A program made the translations under genes and the position numbers. This document shows positions 1 to 4,457 of a DNA stretch of 5,257 bases, piece by piece (position 1 is the stretch's first letter; each line of letters starts with the position of its first letter). Location of the stretch: contig JAMWDA010000111.1 of assembly GCA_023818995.1 (NCBI GenBank), positions 1 to 5,257 on the forward strand, written 5' to 3'. Source of the stretch: Candidatus Omnitrophota bacterium (GTDB taxonomy: Bacteria; Omnitrophota; Gorgyraeia; Duberdicusellales; 4484-171). The notes below the pieces were generated by a model, which saw nothing but the letters and a program-made list of their open reading frames with translations, had not been told where the DNA came from and made no database searches.

Positions 1-1
1 G

Positions 2-427
2 GAGGATATAAGGGTAGATAATTTATATGGTATAAAGGTGCAGATAACCGAGGTATTGTATAACTTATTAGATAATGCATATGAGGCGATAGAGGCGAAA
101 TACGAGGGGTTGAAGGAAGAGGAGAAGTCTAATTACAAGGGTAAGATAAAGATAATTGTTAATGGTCAGATTAGCAGTGTAATAATAGAGATAAGGGATA
201 ATGGAATAGGTATAAAGGGAGAGGACAAATTAAAGATATTTGCGCCATTTTTTACTACCAAGAGTTCGTATAAGCCACTAAGTAAGATAAAGTCAGGGAC
301 GGGGATAGGTATGTATGTAGCTAAGAGGCTAATAGAGGAGAACCACAAAGGTAGGATATGGTTTGAATCTGAGTATAATAAAGGGACAACCTTCTATATA
401 GAGTTACCCCGAAAAAGAGAAAAATGA
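2..427 (+). CDS. Sensor histidine kinase, C-terminal ATP-binding (HATPase_c) domain, 5' partial
   Basis: This is the tail of a histidine kinase; the frame is open to the left edge, so the gene starts outside the window. The GTG at 38 is an internal Val codon, not the start: the 12 residues before it (EDIRVDNLYGIK) continue the domain sensibly. In the visible 141 residues the Bergerat-fold boxes appear in order: N-box EVLYNLLDNAYEAI (about 17-30, with the Mg-ATP-binding Asn in NLLDNA), G1 box DNGIGI (66-71), F-box FAPFFTTK (80-87) and G2 box SGTGIGMYV (98-106). It ends with the usual strand pair GRIWFESEYNKGTTFYIELP. The domain binds ATP and phosphorylates a His in the dimerisation helix, which lies upstream and is not seen. 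Five to six extra residues (PLSKIK) sit between the F-box region and the G2 box. The gene is richer in GC (about 36%) than most of what follows. The next gene begins 20 bases downstream. The assignment is secure; the sensor input is unknown. Confidence 0.95.
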   Translation, partial: EDIRVDNLYGIKVQITEVLYNLLDNAYEAIEAKYEGLKEEEKSNYKGKIKIIVNGQISSVIIEIRDNGIGIKGEDKLKIFAPFFTTKSSYKPLSKIKSGTGIGMYVAKRLIEENHKGRIWFESEYNKGTTFYIELPRKREK

Positions 428-447
428 AATAATATTGGATAAATTAG

Positions 448-1128
448 ATGAAGATGGTGTATACTAAATCCTTTAAGAGTGAGGAATTTCAGATAAAATT
501 AATTCCCAATTATCATACGAAGACAAATGAGAGTATTACTAAAATAATAGGAGAAATGAGAGATTTAATGATAAAAAGTTGGGGAGAAGGTGGTAAGTTA
601 ATAGAGGAGTGGGTTTATTCAGCAGATGTTATAGGATTGGCTTATAAAAATGGGGAGTTGAGGAGTTTTTCTATAGTAAATTATGAAGAAAAGAATACAC
701 TTTATTTAAGAGCCACAGTAGTTCATCCTTATGATTCAAGAAAAGGATTATGTAAATTTATGAATTGTATATGTATTAAATATATTCTTGAAAAAAAACA
801 CTATTGTATATGGAAATTTTGGCGATGGTTAGATGTGATATATTTTGTTTTTTGTACAGCTAACCCTTTGCTTTATGCAATTGTTTCTAAAAATGAAAAT
901 GTCTACCCTTCTATGGATAAAAGACAAAAAATTTCTTTAAAAGATGAAGAGGTGCTTTTAAATATAGTAAAAAAGTTTGCTCCTCGTGCAAAATATGATA
1001 TAGAAACTTCTGTTCTTAAAGAAGATTTAAAAAGTTATCCAAGCCTAATTTATGAAGAGAAAAGTATCTCTTGGTCAGATGATAAGAAAGTAAATGATTT
1101 TTTTGAGACCACATTAAGATTAAAATAG
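448..1128 (+). CDS. GNAT-fold acyltransferase-like protein A
   Basis: A 226-residue protein that I read as a member of the GNAT (N-acetyltransferase-like) fold, which transfers acyl groups from acyl-CoA or acyl-ACP; the substrate is unknown. Support comes from YLRATVVHP (about 86-94), which resembles strand beta-4, followed by DSRKGLCKFM (96-105), which resembles the R-x-x-G-x-A pyrophosphate loop and helix. Then comes FCTANPLLYAIVSKNENVYP (135-154), like the 'T.NP..Y....' segment that ends many GNAT domains. The same layout, including the early E-M-x-D-L-M-x-x-S-W-G segment (36-46), recurs in the gene at 3651-4445, so the two are distant relatives. The ATG at 448 directly follows an in-frame TAG (445-447), so no upstream start is possible; ATG 454 is an alternative. 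No clear Shine-Dalgarno sequence is seen. It begins 20 bases after the histidine kinase and is probably cotranscribed with it. The fold call is moderate and no specific function can be given. Confidence 0.6.
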   Translation: MKMVYTKSFKSEEFQIKLIPNYHTKTNESITKIIGEMRDLMIKSWGEGGKLIEEWVYSADVIGLAYKNGELRSFSIVNYEEKNTLYLRATVVHPYDSRKGLCKFMNCICIKYILEKKHYCIWKFWRWLDVIYFVFCTANPLLYAIVSKNENVYPSMDKRQKISLKDEEVLLNIVKKFAPRAKYDIETSVLKEDLKSYPSLIYEEKSISWSDDKKVNDFFETTLRLK

Positions 1129-1146
1129 AGATAAGGTAACACTTTA

Positions 1147-1209
1147 TTGGTTTTTTGGAAAAAAAGGTTTTTTGTGTTAATTCCTAATTTATATTTATTT
1201 AGTAAATAA
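1147..1209 (+). other. Possible frameshifted N-terminal segment of the phosphatidylserine decarboxylase
   Basis: From TTG 1147 an open frame reads LVFWKKRFFVLIPNLYLFSK and ends at TAA 1207-1209. The decarboxylase frame (offset by one base) becomes open right there, after its own TAA at 1203-1205, and continues with the hydrophobic IINVVFIILLIVLLALIGWW into the FFRDPER motif. Short phosphatidylserine decarboxylases normally carry an N-terminal hydrophobic hairpin before FFRDP, so the two pieces look like one sequence split by a one-base shift near 1203-1207. It could instead be chance, with translation starting within the second frame. Confidence 0.35.
1149..1174 (+). repeat. Short direct repeat GGTTTTTTG, two copies
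   Basis: GGTTTTTTG occurs exactly at 1149-1157 and 1166-1174, separated by an A-rich stretch (1159-1165). TTTTTTGGAAAAAA within it can also fold on itself with almost no loop. It lies between the GNAT-like gene A and the decarboxylase. A regulatory or terminator role is not convincing because there is no GC-rich stem. The homopolymer runs make this a plausible site for sequence slippage. Confidence 0.4.
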
Positions 1210-1241
1210 TTAACGTAGTATTTATTATTTTATTAATAGTT

Positions 1242-1892
1242 TTGTTAGCTTTAATAGGGTGGTGGCGGTTTTTTTATTTCTTTAGAGATCCTGAAAGATT
1301 AATTCCAACGGGGAAAAATATAGTTTCACGTGCTGATGGAGTTATCATTTATATAAAGAGGATTGAGGAGGGGATTATACCTATAAGTACCAAGAATAAA
1401 AAGGAAATTCCTTTAGAAGAAATTACTAAACTTAATTTAAACGATATTTTTAAGAGAGGATATATTATAGGAATATTTATGAGCCTTTGGGATGTTCATA
1501 TTAATAGAGCTCCCATTTCAGGGACTATTAGGAAAATATTTTACTTTAGCACCACTAAGAATTTTAGTATGGTGAAGCTTACTATAAATAATTTGTTAAA
1601 AAAGAAAAGACTTTTACCTCAGGATCCTTTATATCTTTTTAGGAATGAAAGAAATACGATATTTATAGAAGGAGAAATACCTATATGTGTTGTTCAGATA
1701 GCAGATGAATATGTTAATAAAATTATATGTTGGAAAAGAGAAGGAGATTATGTAGAAAAAGGGGAAAGAATTGGTTTAATTCAGATGGGTTCACAGGTAG
1801 ATTTATTGGTTCCTCATATAGACTCATTAGGCATAAAAGTGAAAGAGGGAATGCACGTAAAAGCGGGAGAAAGCATTTTAGCAATATATTAA
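1242..1892 (+). CDS. psd: Phosphatidylserine decarboxylase, short form
   Basis: Pyruvoyl-dependent membrane enzyme that decarboxylates phosphatidylserine to phosphatidylethanolamine. From TTG 1242 it has 216 residues, close to the short (about 210-220 residue) subfamily. Visible landmarks: FFRDPER (13-19); SRADG (29-33), holding the Asp of the usual SPADG motif but with Arg for Pro; GIFMSLWDVHINRAPISG (77-94), with the catalytic-region His 86; RNERN (134-138); and GLIQMGSQVDLLVP (178-191). The self-cleavage site is Gly183-Ser184, where Ser would become the pyruvoyl group of a small alpha chain of about 33 residues. Asp32, His86 and Ser184 are all kept, so the core may be active. The start is uncertain: no Shine-Dalgarno sequence or ATG is seen, and the frame is open back to 1206 with a membrane-helix-like stretch that this start would cut. 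No phosphatidylserine synthase gene is next to it. The IS remnant lies directly downstream. Confidence 0.9.
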   Translation: MLALIGWWRFFYFFRDPERLIPTGKNIVSRADGVIIYIKRIEEGIIPISTKNKKEIPLEEITKLNLNDIFKRGYIIGIFMSLWDVHINRAPISGTIRKIFYFSTTKNFSMVKLTINNLLKKKRLLPQDPLYLFRNERNTIFIEGEIPICVVQIADEYVNKIICWKREGDYVEKGERIGLIQMGSQVDLLVPHIDSLGIKVKEGMHVKAGESILAIY

Positions 1893-1938
1893 ACTTCTTG
1901 CGTAGCAGTTTATTTTATGCGAAAATATCTCTAAGAGC

Positions 1939-1948
1939 AGATTTTTTG
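1939..1948 (+). repeat. Putative left terminal inverted repeat of the IS remnant
   Basis: AGATTTTTTG here is the exact reverse complement of CAAAAAATCT at 2791-2800, on the other side of the broken transposase. The match is short and AT-rich, so chance cannot be excluded. Confidence 0.35.
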
Positions 1949-1997
1949 GGGCTTTCAAATCAATCCTTAAAAACTTACTTTTTAAAAAAAGAGATAT

Positions 1998-2744
1998 ATG
2001 CAATATGGAAGAATTAAACCTGTGGTTTTTAATCGTTTTATCGGTTTAAGTATAGAAAAGTTTGGTGGATTGGCCAGGAAAATAGCTCCTCTTGGGGAAT
2101 CTATAGAGATAAAAAAGCTCTCCCAAGAAGGTGGGAAAAGAGCAATTGGTGGAGGCAAGCAATACAAACTTAAGACCTTAGAAGATAACTTGTTATTACT
2201 CTTCATCTTTTATAAGATATACCCTACTTATGAATTGTTAAGGTATCTATTTGTTTTAGACCAAGCAAATATTTATAGACTGATTAGAAGATTAGAGTGG
2301 TTAGTCTCCTTAGTGTTTAGATTGCCTAAATTACCCCCAAGACAAATTTTTCCCTTAGAGCAAATAAAAGATAATTATCCTGAAATCTTAGAATTCGTTA
2401 TTGATGTCATAGAGCAACAACTTCCTTGCCCAAAGAACAAACTCAGACAAAAATTATATTACTCTAGTAGAAAGAAAAGATACACCTATCTTGATAAAGG
2501 TTATCAAGGCATAAAAGAAGATTATCCCCACGTCAGGAGTATTAAACCTCTAAAAGCGAATAGATGGCAAATTTTATCTATGCAAGAGAAAAAATACAAA
2601 AAAGAGATTAATAGAATTAGGGTAAACTTAGAGCATAGTATTAATAGATGTAAGAGGTTCAATCTTCACATATAACATTCTCTAAGAATCTATAATGCAA
2701 GATTTAAAACTATTGCTGGCATAGTAAACTTCATAATGAATTAG
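1998..2744 (+). pseudogene. IS5-family (HTH/DDE_Tnp_4-like) transposase, internally deleted and interrupted
   Basis: The N-terminal half (about 1-105) resembles the helix-turn-helix region of IS5-group transposases: TLEDNLLLLFIFYKIYPTYELLRYLF then DQANIYRLIRRLEWLV. The catalytic half shows the three expected acidic positions: Asp136 in EFVIDVIEQQ, Asp166 in YLDKGYQG and Glu212 in NLEHSINRCKRF. However, RKKRYT (158-163) runs straight into YLDKGYQG, whereas relatives have roughly 45-50 residues between them; this looks like an in-frame internal deletion at nucleotide 2486/2487. A TAA at 2673-2675 follows CKRFNLHI. Beyond it the same frame continues with the typical family C-terminus (HSLRIYNARFKTIAGIVNF) to TAG 2742-2744, so the stop is a secondary lesion. 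The start ATG 1998 has a weak AGAGA seven bases before it. The protein is almost certainly inactive. The family call is confident; the IS5 subgroup is not resolved. Confidence 0.85.
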
Positions 2745-2790
2745 AAAAAATAACCTGTAAGAGGATAGTTTATTTTTTAGTGTTATTATG

Positions 2791-2800
2791 CAAAAAATCT
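2791..2800 (-). repeat. Putative right terminal inverted repeat of the IS remnant
   Basis: CAAAAAATCT is the exact reverse complement of the 10-mer at 1939-1948 and lies 46 bases beyond the last transposase codon. It is low-complexity sequence, so this is a tentative boundary. Confidence 0.35.
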
Positions 2801-2905
2801 AGTGTCAAAAGTAGGGTGATAGAGGATTATATGAATGCTACCAATTATACCCAATCGTAGGTGATGTTATTTTGTGTGTTCCCGATTAGAAAATAACAAT
2901 TAATA

Positions 2906-3640
2906 ATGGGGTATATAGAGAATATTGTTTGGTATTTATACGAGAGAGTTTATGAAGTTATTTTAAATAAGTTATTACCTCGTCAATTAATGTTGGAGAA
3001 TGTTTTAGAAATATTAAAAGTATCCGCTAAGGGTAAATATTTAGATGCGGGTTGTGGTTTGGGAGATTTTAGTTTTCGTATTAAAGAAAGAGGGGGAGAA
3101 GTAATTGGTATAGATAGATCAAGATATTTCTTAGAAAAAGCTAAAAAGAAATATTCTAATATTAATTTTATGTATGGAGATTTAGAAAAAGAACTATATT
3201 TTTTAAATAATGAAGAATTCGATGGAGTTGTTTCAATTAATACTTTGTATTTAATTAAAAATTACAAATATATCTCAGGATATAAAGTCCCTTTACCCTT
3301 ATTAGAGTTTAGAAGAGTGTTAAAAAATAAAGGAGTAGTTGTTGTTGTAACTCCTAGATGCCCAGGATATAGCCAAATAGCAATATTTAAGGAACATCTA
3401 AAATTATCTTTTCAAAGGTTAGGTAAATTTATCACTATTTTTCAGTTGTTTTTCTATTTTCCATATATTTTAATTGTGGTTTTAGCTAATTTTTATGTGG
3501 TGATAAAAGGCAAAAAAGGAGATTATAAATTTTATAGAGATGAAGAACTAAAACGTTTTTTGGAACTTTGCGGATTTAAAAACATAAGAATAAATTCTTG
3601 TTATGCTAATCAGAATATTTTGGCAGTAGCAGAAAAATAA
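2906..3640 (+). CDS. Class I SAM-dependent methyltransferase with a membrane-like segment
   Basis: A 244-residue methyltransferase of the Methyltransf_11/25 kind. Motif I is YLDAGCGLGDFSF (45-57), the glycine-rich SAM loop. GIDRSRYFLEKAKKK (68-82) supplies the acidic residue that binds the ribose (Asp70). FMYGDLE (88-94) and FDGVVSINTLYLI (105-117) follow, then EFRRVLKNKGVVVVVTP (134-150), the usual helix-strand after motif III. Residues about 174-200 (KFITIFQLFFYFPYILIVVLANFYVVI) form a long hydrophobic stretch in place of a normal C-terminal cap, suggesting membrane association or a lipid-like substrate (inference). The C-terminus FYRDEELKRFLELCGFKNIRI is typical of the family. The ATG at 2906 is the first start after an in-frame TAA (2894-2896). 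Its upstream sequence is AT-rich with no Shine-Dalgarno sequence. It is first in a tight run with the GNAT-like gene (10-base gap) and a histidine kinase. The substrate is unknown. Confidence 0.9.
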   Translation: MGYIENIVWYLYERVYEVILNKLLPRQLMLENVLEILKVSAKGKYLDAGCGLGDFSFRIKERGGEVIGIDRSRYFLEKAKKKYSNINFMYGDLEKELYFLNNEEFDGVVSINTLYLIKNYKYISGYKVPLPLLEFRRVLKNKGVVVVVTPRCPGYSQIAIFKEHLKLSFQRLGKFITIFQLFFYFPYILIVVLANFYVVIKGKKGDYKFYRDEELKRFLELCGFKNIRINSCYANQNILAVAEK

Positions 3641-3650
3641 GTTAAATTTG

Positions 3651-4445
3651 ATGTCACATAAATTCTCCCAAGAATTTTATAGTAAGAATTTAAATATAAA
3701 TTTTACGACAATAGATTGTCCCGAGAAGAATTTACCCAATAAGGATTATTTTGTTGAAGAAATTTCAGAATTGGTTAGTAGCTCATGGGGGTATTATGAT
3801 AAGGATAAGATTAAAAATGTATTTTTAAAACTAGATCAAATAATTTTAGGGAGGAAAGGAAAAGAGTTGTGTTTCATTACAGGGGGTAAATGGAAAAAGA
3901 TTATTTATGAAGGAAAATATTATATGGTATATAGAGTAGGCTTAACTGTTGTTCGCAAATATAGCGCAAATGGTGAATATTTGTGGAATAGAGGTTTGAT
4001 GAGTTTGGGGACTTTGATACTTATCAAAAAGGCAGCTATGATAAGATTTTTATCACCTTTTTATATTTGTTTAAGAACACTAGAACCAGTTATCTTCCAT
4101 TATATAACTAAAAAATTAAACTATGTGTTACCCGATATTAATAGAAAAAAATTCCCTACCCAAATAGAGAAAAAGATTATATTAGAAATGTCAAGGGAAA
4201 TAAATCCTGATTGTGATGTTGATATAGATAAATTAGTTATAAAAGGAGCATTTAAGAATAATTTAAAGTTAGCCAAAGAAAAATTAAAACATTTAGATAA
4301 TTTTGATGATGAAAATATTAAAACATTTTTTAAAGAAAATATAGATTATAACAGAGGGGATGCTTTTTTGGTATTGGCAAAATTAACTTTATGGGAATTA
4401 TTTTGTGGTCAAATATTTTGGTATATAAAAGATAGAAAGCTATAA
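3651..4445 (+). CDS. GNAT-fold acyltransferase-like protein B, relative of protein A
   Basis: The ATG at 3651 gives 264 residues; the TTG just before it (3648) could add one. The protein is alignable by eye with the gene at 448-1128. From the ATG, EISELVSSSWG (37-47) matches EMRDLMIKSWG. CLRTLEPVIFHYITKKLNYV (140-159) matches the FCTANPLLYAIV block, and LPDINR (160-165) and DCDVDIDKLVIKG (187-199) continue the correspondence. A GNAT-like fold is inferred from VGLTVV (96-101) followed by a loop and NRGLMSLG (113-120), the likely CoA/phosphopantetheine pyrophosphate loop. The loop carries about four extra residues (around ANGEY) relative to A. A C-terminal extension ends in a hydrophobic stretch (DAFLVLAKLTLWELFCGQIFWYI, 237-259) that A lacks. 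It lies 10 bases after the methyltransferase and 12 before the histidine kinase, consistent with an operon. No Shine-Dalgarno sequence is seen. Substrate and function are unknown. Confidence 0.6.
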   Translation: MSHKFSQEFYSKNLNINFTTIDCPEKNLPNKDYFVEEISELVSSSWGYYDKDKIKNVFLKLDQIILGRKGKELCFITGGKWKKIIYEGKYYMVYRVGLTVVRKYSANGEYLWNRGLMSLGTLILIKKAAMIRFLSPFYICLRTLEPVIFHYITKKLNYVLPDINRKKFPTQIEKKIILEMSREINPDCDVDIDKLVIKGAFKNNLKLAKEKLKHLDNFDDENIKTFFKENIDYNRGDAFLVLAKLTLWELFCGQIFWYIKDRKL

Positions 4446-4457
4446 AATTTATTAATA

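Larger units (their letters stand above)
1939..2800 (+). mobile_element. Decayed IS5-type insertion sequence, approximate limits
   Basis: The interval of about 862 bases contains a broken transposase and is bounded by the exact inverted 10-mer AGATTTTTTG (1939-1948) and CAAAAAATCT (2791-2800). Allowing mismatches, the match can be pushed about five bases outward (agagc versus acact when read inward). No convincing target-site duplication is seen, so the ends are a proposal. If the missing transposase block (about 45-50 residues) were restored, the element would be about 1 kb, normal for IS5-family elements. It separates the decarboxylase from the methyltransferase and has probably disrupted or moved whatever lay between them. 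Confidence 0.5.

Noticed and set aside
166..348. Open frame of 60 codons on the - strand
   Set aside because: It lies wholly inside the clearly coding kinase ATPase domain and has no recognisable domain or start signal.
448..1128. Acyl-homoserine-lactone synthase or FeeM-type N-acyl amino acid synthase
   Set aside because: The general GNAT-like layout fits, but the conserved Arg/Trp/Glu pattern of the LuxI group is not apparent, so a quorum-signal role cannot be supported.
1893..1938. Intrinsic terminator after the decarboxylase
   Set aside because: No GC-rich stem followed by a T run could be drawn; the CTCTAAGAG palindrome has only a three-base stem.
1727..2017. Open frame of 96 codons overlapping the end of the decarboxylase
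   Set aside because: Its first half is a shifted reading of the conserved decarboxylase C-terminus and the rest crosses the IS boundary; the product is low-complexity and basic.
1982..2206. Open frame of 74 codons on the - strand
   Set aside because: It is antisense to the transposase N-terminus, with no domain or translation signal.
2831..2860. Nine-codon frame (MNATNYTQS) with a good AGAGGA site before the methyltransferase
   Set aside because: It is too short, has no run of regulatory codons and no attenuator-like hairpin nearby, so a leader peptide cannot be supported. Otherwise I see nothing coding in 2801-2905.
2872..2900. TTGTGT and AACAAT as a sigma-70 type promoter for the methyltransferase
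   Set aside because: Both boxes match the consensus poorly, and the distance to the ATG would leave almost no leader; such matches are expected by chance in AT-rich DNA.
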